From Haloferula luteola (GTDB taxonomy: Bacteria > Verrucomicrobiota > Verrucomicrobiia > Verrucomicrobiales > Akkermansiaceae), in assembly GCF_014201715.1 (NCBI RefSeq), contig NZ_JACHFD010000031.1:1-39965 (forward strand): a DNA stretch of 39,965 bases. The letters run 5' to 3'. Below the pieces are notes generated by a model. The model searched no databases. It was given only the letters and a program-made list of their open reading frames with translations, and was not told the origin of the DNA. Positions 8,360 to 15,798 of the stretch are shown here, piece by piece. Each line of letters starts with the position of its first letter. Within the stretch, counting starts at the first letter, position 1. The translations under genes and the position numbers were made by a program.

Positions 8360-9258
8360 TCTTTCCCCATAACACCGGAGCCCTCTTCGGTCGAAGGCTT
8401 TCCAGCTCCGATCTCAGGTTCTTCGGGAAGGAGCTCTCTCGCCAAACTGGCCATCGTCATGGCCGCTGAAGTCGCATCCATGTGGCGCCCATCAGTAAAA
8501 CCCAGCTGGTTGCGAGCCAGACCATCGTTGAGATCCCACCACTCAGCTCCCGACCGCTCCGCCAAGGCATGAGCCACTCGCCACTCCGGAGTCCCCTCGA
8601 TTTCCCCTGGTGGTAATAAAACCAACACCACACGTCGCCCACCTTGTTGAAGCCGGCCGATGATGCCCGCGAGCTCAGCGACCAAGTTCTCCTCACCAGA
8701 AGACAGCTCCCCAGATGGGGCGGAATGGAACACACCCGGGCGCGAGGAAGTCGGCAGCGCCTCCCCAACAGCCACCGGATCTCCGTCCTTCCATTTCATC
8801 AGCCACGAGTAAGCAAAAGCCGTCGGCCGAGCCGTCGCCCCCAACACTGGTATCCGCTCCCCCACGTGAAACCATTCTCCTTCCAGCGCCTGACTCATTT
8901 GAGAGCCTCGGCCATCCAAATCGTAGGCCAGCGTATTGGCTTCGATCGCAATCACCGGAGCCGGTGACAGAAGACCCTGATCCAAAGCGCGCAACGTCAC
9001 CGCAGCACTTCCTCCATCGCATCCGAGGTTCACGATCCCCGGCACCGCGGCAGCACGATCCGCCATGCGCCCCGTCAGGGAGGAACCCAACAACAACACC
9101 TGAGGATCCGCCCGGGAAGCCCCCTGCAGTCGAGCCAGCGATGAAAAGTAATTCGATTCGCTCTTCGCCGTCTTCCCACCCACCGCTTGCAGGCCCGCTG
9201 TCTGGATGGCCAGGCACAAACCCAAAACAGCGAAAAATCCCATCAAGTAGCGAATCAT
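8356..9258 (-). CDS. SGNH/AlgX-AlgJ-like partner of an MBOAT O-acyltransferase
   Basis: The 300-residue protein has one N-terminal hydrophobic helix (about residues 2-22), suggesting a membrane-anchored periplasmic domain. Early in the mature part VLLLGSSLTGRM places a candidate serine nucleophile in a block-I-like position. VIAIEANTLAYD and a late DGRHMDATSA segment could supply the remaining catalytic Asp and His. Such proteins work with membrane-bound O-acyltransferases, receiving an acyl group and placing it on an exported polysaccharide. I choose ATG 9258, preceded by a GAGG element. An in-frame TTG at 9270 directly follows the MBOAT stop and is less likely. It lies 12 bases downstream of the MBOAT gene. 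The assignment as an SGNH partner rests on context and weak motifs. Confidence 0.68.
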   Translation of the reverse strand: MIRYLMGFFAVLGLCLAIQTAGLQAVGGKTAKSESNYFSSLARLQGASRADPQVLLLGSSLTGRMADRAAAVPGIVNLGCDGGSAAVTLRALDQGLLSPAPVIAIEANTLAYDLDGRGSQMSQALEGEWFHVGERIPVLGATARPTAFAYSWLMKWKDGDPVAVGEALPTSSRPGVFHSAPSGELSSGEENLVAELAGIIGRLQQGGRRVVLVLLPPGEIEGTPEWRVAHALAERSGAEWWDLNDGLARNQLGFTDGRHMDATSAAMTMASLARELLPEEPEIGAGKPSTEEGSGVMGKE

Positions 9259-9270
9259 GAGCGGCCTCAA

Positions 9271-10725
9271 TTAAAACTGGAAATAGATGAACCCGCGTGG
9301 GGCCCCGGGATTGGTCACGATCAAAAAAATCATCAGAGCATGCAAGGCGCCCTCTACCAAGATCGGTGGATGCTCCATCCACGGACGACTCCGCCTTTCA
9401 CGCAGCCAGCCCCACAGGTGATACAAGACCACCACTCCTCCATACACGCCCAACGCAAACAAGGGCTGCCCGGGAAGCTGAAACTCCGAACCCAAAGCTC
9501 GGAAGAAGCCCAAAATGTGCTGCAAATCCGGCATCAAGAAGGTCAACCACAGAAAGGTCACCACATGAAACGCATAGAATCCCTTCAGGATGGCCACCCA
9601 ACCCGGTCCTTCATTCTCCCGACGATTGCGCCGACCCAACAATCGTTCCAACGCGAGAAATCCCCCGTGCAATCCTCCCCAAAATGCAAATTTCCACTCC
9701 GCGCCGTGCCACAGCCCCCCCAGAAACATCACCAGAAACAAATTCAGATACGTTCGCGCCGAACCCTTCCGATTGCCTCCCAAAGGAATGTAAAGATAGT
9801 CGCGCAGCCAAGAAGACAGCGACAAATGCCAGCGCCGCCAAAACTCCGTCAGACTCGTCGAGATATAGGGAAAGTGGAAGTTCGGCGGCAGGCGGTAGCC
9901 AAATAGAGCCCCTAGACCGATCGCGATCAGAGAATAGCCCGCGAAGTCCGCAAAAATTTGCAGACCGTATCCATACAGCATCGCCATCAAGCCCACAGGG
10001 CCAAAGGACCGCAGCCCCTCCTCCCCGATCACGAGAAGTCCCGTTTGTTCCGCGAGGTTGTCAGCTACAAAGATTTTCAGGAAATATCCCATCACCAATC
10101 CCCGGCGAACTGTGATCCAATCGATCTCCGACCACGCCTTGCCGCCGATTTGATCAAAAAACTCCCGCGCTTTGACAATCGGACCCGCCACCAACTGCGG
10201 GAAAAATGCCACATAGAAACTGGCATCGCGCAACACCGCTACCCGGCCCCTCCCCGTCTTCACAAAACGTTCCTCCGTCGCCTCACTGACGTCGCGGCGC
10301 CACACATCAATGACCAGGCTGATTCCTTGGAACGTATAGAAGGATATCCCCACCGGCAGAGGAATTCCGCGAGCCCATTCCACCCAAGTCGGCGGCAACC
10401 CCGGAACTTGCCCAGCAAAAAAGCCTGCATACTTGAAAAGAGCCAATAGACCCAAGTTGGCGATCACCGTCGCCTTCATCGTCCGCCGGGCCGGAGCATC
10501 TTCGCCCTGCCTGCGCAGCCGCAGAATCCTCCCAGCGGCCGCCGCATTCAGCAGGCACGAAAGCGCCAGCAATGGCAGCAACTCCGGTGCTCCCCATCCA
10601 TAGAATAGGGCACTTGAAACCAATAGAAGCCCCACCTGCCACTGCCGACGTCCAGGCATCGGTAGATAATACAGGACAAAGGTCAGCGCCAGCAGCGCAA
10701 GAAACTCGAAGGAGTTGAACAGCAT
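9271..10725 (-). CDS. Membrane-bound O-acyltransferase (MBOAT family, AlgI/DltB type)
   Basis: MBOAT proteins move an acyl group, usually acetyl, across the membrane to polysaccharides or other secreted molecules. This 484-residue protein has about ten hydrophobic segments. Family motifs are PVGISFYTFQGISLVIDVWR, ASFYVAFFPQLVAGPI, the FAGYSLIAIGLGALFGYRLP helix, LTEFWRRWHLSLSSWLRDY and GNRKG. The GGLWHGAEWKFAFWGGLHG segment contains the proposed catalytic histidine. The start at ATG 10725 begins MLFNSFEFLALLAL, as in AlgI homologues; the upstream extension to 10800 is glycine/arginine-rich and rejected. It is the first gene of a three-gene coupled unit with the SGNH and FAH genes. The target could be a surface polysaccharide; none of its synthesis genes are in the window. 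Confidence 0.93.
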   Translation of the reverse strand: MLFNSFEFLALLALTFVLYYLPMPGRRQWQVGLLLVSSALFYGWGAPELLPLLALSCLLNAAAAGRILRLRRQGEDAPARRTMKATVIANLGLLALFKYAGFFAGQVPGLPPTWVEWARGIPLPVGISFYTFQGISLVIDVWRRDVSEATEERFVKTGRGRVAVLRDASFYVAFFPQLVAGPIVKAREFFDQIGGKAWSEIDWITVRRGLVMGYFLKIFVADNLAEQTGLLVIGEEGLRSFGPVGLMAMLYGYGLQIFADFAGYSLIAIGLGALFGYRLPPNFHFPYISTSLTEFWRRWHLSLSSWLRDYLYIPLGGNRKGSARTYLNLFLVMFLGGLWHGAEWKFAFWGGLHGGFLALERLLGRRNRRENEGPGWVAILKGFYAFHVVTFLWLTFLMPDLQHILGFFRALGSEFQLPGQPLFALGVYGGVVVLYHLWGWLRERRSRPWMEHPPILVEGALHALMIFLIVTNPGAPRGFIYFQF

Positions 10726-10851
10726 GACCGGGGGATCACCGCCTCCCCGGGGCGGGAGTCGACGCGTCCCGAAAAACTCTGCCCGACGCCCCCCTGTCAA
10801 GAATCCGCGATCCCGCGATCACGGGCCTATTCTCCAAAAAACACCCGCCTG

Positions 10852-11595
10852 CTAGCCCCCCATCGACCGCCACAGCACCAACGAACCCGTGACCAAAACC
10901 ATTCCGGCAAATCCCTGCTTCAAACGCTTCGCCGGCAAACTTCCCCCCAACCGCTTTCCCACCAAGGTTCCCATCACCGCCAAACCGCCGAATCCCAAGG
11001 TCAAGCCCCCGTGGCTTCCCTCCCAAGCACGATGGGAGACCCAGCCCATCGCCGAATTCGCGGCGATCACCGCCAAGGAGGTCCCAACGGCCATCCGCAC
11101 TGGCAAGCGCGCAAATTTCATCAAAGCCGGCATCAACAAGAAGCCTCCTCCGACTCCCAGAAATCCGGTCAAAACTCCGGTGCCGGCTCCTGCCAGAGCG
11201 CACCGCATGGGTCGACATTCCGGGCAGGGCTCGGTGGCCTCTTCACGTCCCAAAAACATCCTCACCGCCACCGTGACCATCAAAGCCGCAAACATCACCA
11301 TCAGCACCGTTGGCGTCACCCACCCCGTAAAATGGGCCCCCACGGCAGCACCCACCATCCCAGCGACCGAGAAAATCCCAGCTGCTCGCCCATGAATCTC
11401 CCCCTTCCCGAGCCGTTGAAGCGCCCCCGCCAAGGCCGCTGCGCCGACCACCGCAAGGCTCACCCCCACTGCCTCATGGGGCGGAACTCCTGCCCAGTAA
11501 ACCAAAACCGGCAGCGTCAGGATACTGCCGCCCGCCCCAGTCAATCCCAGCGATAGCCCAATCGCCACCGCCCCGGCCCATGCAAGTGGATTCAT
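10852..11595 (-). CDS. TSUP (TauE/SafE/DUF81) family sulfite/sulfur-compound exporter
   Basis: This 247-residue integral membrane protein shows two repeats of the TSUP fold, each opening with a glycine-rich motif: GLSLGLTGAGGSILTLPVLVY near residue 13 and GTGVLTGFLGVGGGFLLMPAL near residue 138. A loop between the repeats carries three cysteines in the pattern C-P-E-C-x4-C. TSUP members move sulfite, thiosulfate, sulfoacetate or related anions. Its ATG at 11595 overlaps the stop of the MBL-rhodanese gene by 4 bases (ATGA), so the two are translationally coupled. In context it most likely exports sulfite or thiosulfate made by persulfide oxidation; this is inference from the operon. Confidence 0.9.
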   Translation of the reverse strand: MNPLAWAGAVAIGLSLGLTGAGGSILTLPVLVYWAGVPPHEAVGVSLAVVGAAALAGALQRLGKGEIHGRAAGIFSVAGMVGAAVGAHFTGWVTPTVLMVMFAALMVTVAVRMFLGREEATEPCPECRPMRCALAGAGTGVLTGFLGVGGGFLLMPALMKFARLPVRMAVGTSLAVIAANSAMGWVSHRAWEGSHGGLTLGFGGLAVMGTLVGKRLGGSLPAKRLKQGFAGMVLVTGSLVLWRSMGG

Positions 11596-13043
11596 GATAC
11601 TTCCACCGTCGATGCCTCCGTGCGAAGCGTTTCAGGAATTTCGTCAAAATCACCATCTACATGCGTCACGCTCCACCCCTGTCGTGCGAGAAAAGCGCTG
11701 GCCATGGCTGCCCGCAAACCGCTCGCGCAGTGAACGAGAAGGTGGCGAGATTCGGGCAATGGAACGATCTGTTCCGCCAAACGAGTGTAGGGCATCGAAT
11801 AGGCCCCCGCCACATGATCCTTTGAAAACTCCGAAGAACCTCGTACGTCGACGACCTGAGTTCCCTCTTCGACGATTTCTCGGGCGAGGTCCCTGGCTGA
11901 AATTCGAGGAATCGAGCTCCTGGTGGAATCCTGAGCCAAGGCATCCTCGACTGGCATCCACGCCACCACCCGGTCCAGTCCGATCCGCACCAAATCGCGA
12001 GTCACCGCAGCGACCTGCTCTTCGCTCTCCACCAACAAAAGAATCTCGTCGTTTTCATCCAGATAGGAACCTGCGGCCACCGAATGCTTTCCGCCACTCA
12101 TCGGAGCAAACAATGAACCCGCGACATGGGACTCCATGAAAGCCACCCGGTCGGACCGCAGATCGAGCACAGCACGTCCCGACACACCGACCCATTCCTC
12201 CACCTGTCGACCCTCGATCCGGCGAGGAACCGGAAGTTCGCCTCCCTCCAACAATACCGGGCCGCGGCGATTGTCCCGCTTCATCCGAGCGAAATACAAA
12301 GGAGGCTCCGGCTGACCCTCCAAAATCTCGTCCACGAACTTTTGCTCCTCCCCCTCCAAAGCCTGCCGCAAAGCACCATTGTAACGACGTTCGTAGTCGA
12401 GAACGCTACTCGGAACACTCCCCAAAGCTTTTCCACATGCACTTCCCGCCCCATGGGCCGGCAACACCTGCACGAACCCCGGAAGGTCCACCGTCTCTCG
12501 CAAGCTCTCATAAAGCTTCCTCGCTGCAGGCTCTCGAGCACCCACATGCCCTGCCGCACTCTCCAACAAGTCCGGACGACCCACATCTCCCACAAACAGA
12601 AAATCGCCACTCAACAATCCCATCGGCTCGTCGGCACCGCCCCCATGATCGATCACCAGAAAGCTCAAATGCTCCGGGGTATGTCCCGGGGTCAACAGCG
12701 CCCGGATCTCAATATTGCCCACCCAGAACCCATCGCCGTCCTTCAATAGCGTCACTCCCGAGCGCCCCAGCGCCCATTCGAACTGCCAATCCTCGCCGCC
12801 CTCGGCCGAGAAATACCCATGGGCCCCGTGACGGACCACCAGTTCTCGGGCTCCACTCAGGTAGTCGGCATGAATGTGGGTATCCGCCACTGCTGACAGT
12901 CGCAGCCCATTTTCCTCCGCGATCTTCAGGTAGCGATCGACGTCCCGCTCCGGGTCCACCACCACCGCCTCTCCTGTTCGCTGACACCCGATCACATACG
13001 CATTCTGCGCCAACACCGAGTCTGTGATTTGTCGAAGAAACAT
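11592..13043 (-). CDS. MBL-fold persulfide dioxygenase-like protein fused to two rhodanese domains
   Basis: The 483-residue protein has an ETHE1-like metallo-beta-lactamase domain (~1-250) followed by two rhodanese domains (~260-360 and ~380-475). The MBL motif is THIHADY at residues 55-61, where the last His of the hydrolase motif is Tyr, as expected for iron-binding persulfide dioxygenases. TPGHTPEHLSF, SGDFLFVGDVGRPDL and LPAHGAGSACGK give the remaining ligands and the substrate loop. The first rhodanese lacks a cysteine in its active loop (LLLVESEEQ), while the second has HCASGLRAA with the catalytic Cys. It resembles the MBL-rhodanese fusions that oxidise low-molecular-weight persulfides to sulfite or thiosulfate. 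It lies 22 bases after the rhodanese-DUF2892 gene and overlaps the TSUP exporter gene. Confidence 0.9.
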   Translation of the reverse strand: MFLRQITDSVLAQNAYVIGCQRTGEAVVVDPERDVDRYLKIAEENGLRLSAVADTHIHADYLSGARELVVRHGAHGYFSAEGGEDWQFEWALGRSGVTLLKDGDGFWVGNIEIRALLTPGHTPEHLSFLVIDHGGGADEPMGLLSGDFLFVGDVGRPDLLESAAGHVGAREPAARKLYESLRETVDLPGFVQVLPAHGAGSACGKALGSVPSSVLDYERRYNGALRQALEGEEQKFVDEILEGQPEPPLYFARMKRDNRRGPVLLEGGELPVPRRIEGRQVEEWVGVSGRAVLDLRSDRVAFMESHVAGSLFAPMSGGKHSVAAGSYLDENDEILLLVESEEQVAAVTRDLVRIGLDRVVAWMPVEDALAQDSTRSSIPRISARDLAREIVEEGTQVVDVRGSSEFSKDHVAGAYSMPYTRLAEQIVPLPESRHLLVHCASGLRAAMASAFLARQGWSVTHVDGDFDEIPETLRTEASTVEVS

Positions 13044-13065
13044 GACGATTTCAACAGGTTAGAAT

Positions 13066-13599
13066 TCACACCGAACAAGAATGGCCCTGGCCCACCTGGC
13101 CGGAGCGTTGATTCCAGGGAGCTTTCGCCAGAAGCATGGCCATGCCGCACCAATCGGTGATGCCCGCAAAAGTCAGCCCCGCTCCCACAAAAGCCGCGAG
13201 GCCATAAAATGCCGGATGCACCCAGGTTCCCAGCACCACTCCCGTCAACACCAACAACCCAGCTGCGATCCGCACCTGTCGCTCCAGCGAAAGCACCGAC
13301 TTTCCACGTTTCACCGGAAGGCCCGCTTGCTCCCAGGCCATCACCCCGCCTTCCAAAACCCGCAGACCCTCACAGCCCGCCGCTTGCAGTTGCTCCATCG
13401 CCTGCATCGCCCGCTTGCCCGACCGACAAACCAGCACACAGCTCCGACCTTTGACCCGATCCGGCTGCAGCCGATCCAACGGCATCAACTCCGACCCTTC
13501 GATGTGAATCTCTCCAAACTCCGCCGGGGTGCGCACGTCCACCACCGTCACTCTTCCCCCTGCCAGTTCATCCTTCAGTTGCTTCGCATCCATCTTCAT
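13066..13599 (-). CDS. Rhodanese-like protein with C-terminal DUF2892 membrane domain (YgaP-like)
   Basis: Residues ~1-100 form a rhodanese domain with TVVDVRTPAEFGEIHIEGS and a catalytic loop LVCRSGKRAMQ; the Cys carries sulfane sulfur as a persulfide. The rest contains two hydrophobic helices ending in AGITDWCGMAMLLAKAPWN, the DUF2892 signature, so the protein should sit in the inner membrane with the rhodanese domain in the cytoplasm. E. coli YgaP has the same build. I choose ATG 13599 (MKMDAK...); ATG 13593 is also possible. A longer frame to 13644 would run into the candidate operator and is unlikely. It is the first gene of the sulfur operon and is divergent from the ArsR-type regulator. 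Confidence 0.9.
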   Translation of the reverse strand: MKMDAKQLKDELAGGRVTVVDVRTPAEFGEIHIEGSELMPLDRLQPDRVKGRSCVLVCRSGKRAMQAMEQLQAAGCEGLRVLEGGVMAWEQAGLPVKRGKSVLSLERQVRIAAGLLVLTGVVLGTWVHPAFYGLAAFVGAGLTFAGITDWCGMAMLLAKAPWNQRSGQVGQGHSCSV

Positions 13600-13647
13600 C
13601 GCTCTCGCTGTGTTGAGGTTCGCCGTCCTGCGGCACGAGTTCACTAT

Positions 13648-13663
13648 ATAGCCATATGGTTAT
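13648..13663. promoter_or_regulatory. Candidate ArsR-family operator (ATAGCCATATGGTTAT)
   Basis: This 16-bp sequence is a palindrome with a perfect CCATATGG core and ATA/TAT ends; only the symmetric positions 4 and 13 do not pair. It sits between the divergent rhodanese gene and the regulator, 48 bases upstream of the chosen rhodanese start and 37 bases upstream of the regulator start. AT-rich inverted repeats in divergent promoters are typical targets of ArsR/SmtB proteins. An in-frame ATG (13656) for a longer regulator lies inside it, which argues for the ATG at 13701. Confidence 0.6.
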
Positions 13664-13664
13664 T

Positions 13665-13674
13665 CTTGCGCAAG
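13665..13674. promoter_or_regulatory. Second short palindrome next to the candidate operator
   Basis: CTTGCGCAAG is a perfect 10-bp palindrome one base after the CCATATGG element and 26 bases upstream of the regulator start. It could be an accessory binding site or chance; there is no copy elsewhere in the divergent region. Confidence 0.25.
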
Positions 13675-13700
13675 CGTTTTTTCCGGACTATGACCACTCC

Positions 13701-14015
13701 ATGAAACTGGAATCCGCCGAACTGGAGCGCGTCGCGACTTTTTTCCGAGCCTTCTCTGAACCGACGCGACTTTCACTTCTCCAGGAAATGAAAGATGGCG
13801 GACGCACCGTGGGAGAATTGGTCGACGTCTTGCCCACCACTCAGGCCAACGTCTCCAAACAACTCAAAATCCTCCACGAAGCCGGGCTCATCGACCGTGT
13901 CAAAGAAGGCACCAGTGTCCGCTACTCCATCTGCGAGCCCGTCGTTCTGGAGCTCTGCCGGATCGCCTGCGATAAACTCAACCGCGACGCCCTTCCAAGG
14001 AAGCTCACCTTCTAA
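13701..14015 (+). CDS. ArsR/SmtB-family transcriptional regulator, likely sulfide/persulfide responsive
   Basis: The 104-residue protein is a winged-helix repressor of the ArsR family. FRAFSEPTRLSLLQEM is the usual opening helix pair. TVGELVDVLPTTQANVSKQLKILHEAGLIDRVKEG is the helix-turn-helix with recognition helix, followed by the SVRYSI wing. Cysteines are at 78, 86 and 90 (wing end and last helix). There is no ELCVC metal motif, and no cysteine in the second helix where SqrR/BigR carry one of their two sensor thiols. The start at ATG 13701 is chosen because the earlier ATG lies within the palindrome. It is divergent from the rhodanese-MBL-TSUP operon and probably represses both that operon and itself. 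The inducer (persulfide, sulfide or a metal) is inferred. Confidence 0.88.
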   Translation: MKLESAELERVATFFRAFSEPTRLSLLQEMKDGGRTVGELVDVLPTTQANVSKQLKILHEAGLIDRVKEGTSVRYSICEPVVLELCRIACDKLNRDALPRKLTF

Positions 14016-14026
14016 ACTCCTACCAA

Positions 14027-14055
14027 AACGCACCCGGATCCACCCCGGGTGCGTT
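14027..14055. terminator. Intrinsic terminator shared by arsR-type gene and kduD
   Basis: AACGCACCCGG (14027-14037) and CCGGGTGCGTT (14045-14055) form a perfect 11-bp stem with a 7-base loop. On the minus strand the stem ends in a run of four T, so it ends the kduD transcript best. The plus strand has only TT after the stem. It lies between the two convergent stop codons. Confidence 0.75.
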
Positions 14056-14083
14056 CATGGAAGGTCGGCAAAGACCCTGAGAA

Positions 14084-14851
14084 TCAGCGGCCCATCCAGC
14101 CCCCGTCGACCACCAGCACCTCACCGTGCACATAACGCGCAGCGTCGGAGGCGAGGAACACGGTCGGGCCCTTGAAATCCGCTGGATCTCCCCACCGACC
14201 CGCAGGAATCCGGGCAAGGATCTGCTGGGCACGCGTTGGATCATTCCGCAGCGCCTCGGTATTGTCCGTGGCAATGTAGCCGGGGGCGATCGCGTTGACG
14301 TTCACACCTTTCGATGCCCACTCATTCGAGAGCGCCTTGGTGAGCTGACCAATCCCGCCCTTGGATGCGGCATAGCCCGGCACTGTGATACCGCCCTGAA
14401 AGGTCAGCAAGGACGCCGTGAAAATCACCTTGCCCGAGCCTCGTTCGATCATCTTGGCTCCGACCTCACGGCTCAGCACAAACTGGGCGTTCAGATTCAC
14501 TTCAATCACCTCGTACCACAAGTCGTCCGGATGTTCCGCGGCAGGAGCCCGCCGGATCGTCCCCGCATTGTTCACCAAAATATCGGGAGTTCCCTGCTCG
14601 GCGAGAACCTTCGCAGCGAAAACCTTCACCGCCTCACGATCGGAGAAATCACATTGATACGCGGTGAATTTCCGCCCCAAAGCCGTGACCGCTTTCTCGA
14701 TGTCACTGCCCGGTTCCAACGACGCACTCACGCCGACGATGTCCGCCCCGGCTTCAGCAAGTCCTTCTGCCATGGCGAATCCAATGCCCCGCTTGCAGCC
14801 CGTGACGAGAGCGGTCTTCCCGCTGAGATCGAATGTTGAGAGAATGCTCAT
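14084..14851 (-). CDS. kduD: 2-dehydro-3-deoxy-D-gluconate 5-dehydrogenase
   Basis: KduD reduces 2,5-diketo-3-deoxygluconate to 2-keto-3-deoxygluconate (KDG) with NADH in the cytoplasm, the step after KduI in pectate and uronate breakdown. The 255-residue protein is a classical short-chain dehydrogenase. It has TGCKRGIG (residues 17-24) for cofactor binding, NNAG near 93, a Ser in FTASLLTFQGG, and YAASK as the catalytic Tyr-Lys pair. It ends in the DGGWMGR tail typical of KduD. It starts 6 bases after the kduI stop, so the pair is one transcription unit, ending at the terminator at 14027-14055. Confidence 0.95.
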   Translation of the reverse strand: MSILSTFDLSGKTALVTGCKRGIGFAMAEGLAEAGADIVGVSASLEPGSDIEKAVTALGRKFTAYQCDFSDREAVKVFAAKVLAEQGTPDILVNNAGTIRRAPAAEHPDDLWYEVIEVNLNAQFVLSREVGAKMIERGSGKVIFTASLLTFQGGITVPGYAASKGGIGQLTKALSNEWASKGVNVNAIAPGYIATDNTEALRNDPTRAQQILARIPAGRWGDPADFKGPTVFLASDAARYVHGEVLVVDGGWMGR

Positions 14852-14857
14852 GACGAT

Positions 14858-15688
14858 TTAGCGAAGTTCGGAAATTTCCACCCGGTCCATGTCGGTGAAA
14901 GCTTGGTTTTCGCCCCCCATGGCCCAGCAAAACCGATAAGCGGCGGTACCTGCTCCGCAGTGAATCGACCAGGCGGGCGAAAGGACGGCCTGCTTGTCCT
15001 GCACCCACAAGGGGCGGGTCTCCTGAGGTTCGCCCATCATATGGAGCACTGCGTGACCGGTCGGAACGTCGAAATAGCAATACACCTCACTGCGCCGCAG
15101 GTGAGTGTGCGCAGGCATCGTATTCCAGATACTCCCGGCCTTGAACTCAGTGTAACCCATCACCAACTGGCAGCTCTTGATGCCATTTTCGTGGATGTAT
15201 TGGCAGATCGTCCGCTCATTGCATTCCTCGGGACTGCCCAGTTCCACCCGGTTCGCCTCAGCCGGCGTCGCGCGGGTCGTCGGATACTCCGCATGGGCGG
15301 GATAACTGATCAGATAAAACCCAGCCGGGTCACCGGCGTCGTCGCTCGCAAAAGCAATCTCCTTGCTACCCCGGCCGATGTACAGGCAATCGCACTTATC
15401 CAGCTCGTACACCGTGCCATCCACTGTGACTGAACCCTTGGCCCCCATGTTGAGAACCCCCAGTTCCCGACGTTCGCAAAAGGTCGCGGCGCGCAACTCC
15501 TCTCCGGCCGCCAAAGTCAGCACCCCATCGGTCGGTACCGCAGATCCCACAATCGCTCGATCCAGCTCGGTATACACCAACACAATCTCCCCAGCAGCGA
15601 ATAGCTCCTCGAGCAAAAAGGCGTCGCGAAGTCCGCTGGTATCAAGAACAGAAGTTTCAGTCGGCGAAGGAGAATGGATAACTTTCAT
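14858..15688 (-). CDS. kduI: 5-dehydro-4-deoxy-D-glucuronate isomerase
   Basis: KduI isomerises 5-keto-4-deoxyuronate, formed from unsaturated galacturonate released by pectate lyases, to 2,5-diketo-3-deoxygluconate. The 276-residue length matches the family. The cupin core contains GAKGSVTVDGTVYEL and CLYIGRGSKEI. Zinc-binding residues lie in MPAHTHLRRSEVYCYF (two His and a Glu) and SPAWSIHCGAGTAAYRF (His), and the protein ends ENQAFTDMDRVEISELR as in E. coli KduI. It lies 110 bases downstream of araD and directly upstream of kduD. The divergent secreted pectin enzymes begin about 1 kb away. Confidence 0.96.
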   Translation of the reverse strand: MKVIHSPSPTETSVLDTSGLRDAFLLEELFAAGEIVLVYTELDRAIVGSAVPTDGVLTLAAGEELRAATFCERRELGVLNMGAKGSVTVDGTVYELDKCDCLYIGRGSKEIAFASDDAGDPAGFYLISYPAHAEYPTTRATPAEANRVELGSPEECNERTICQYIHENGIKSCQLVMGYTEFKAGSIWNTMPAHTHLRRSEVYCYFDVPTGHAVLHMMGEPQETRPLWVQDKQAVLSPAWSIHCGAGTAAYRFCWAMGGENQAFTDMDRVEISELR

Positions 15689-15798
15689 GAGACGTGGTGT
15701 GGATGGGAGCCCGGTCGCGCGAGCCCCTGAGCAGGCTGAGACCTAGATTCCAATCGTGCAATGGGGGATCCGCCACCCCAATCGGGGGGCTGCCGAAG

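Noticed and set aside
10795..10800. TTGACA on the minus strand upstream of the MBOAT gene
   Set aside because: It matches a -35 box, but the position 17 bases downstream reads GTTTTT, so no full promoter can be supported.
15689..15798. G/C-rich stretch between araD and kduI as a terminator
   Set aside because: Only short imperfect pairings and no T-run; it does not clearly separate the two genes.
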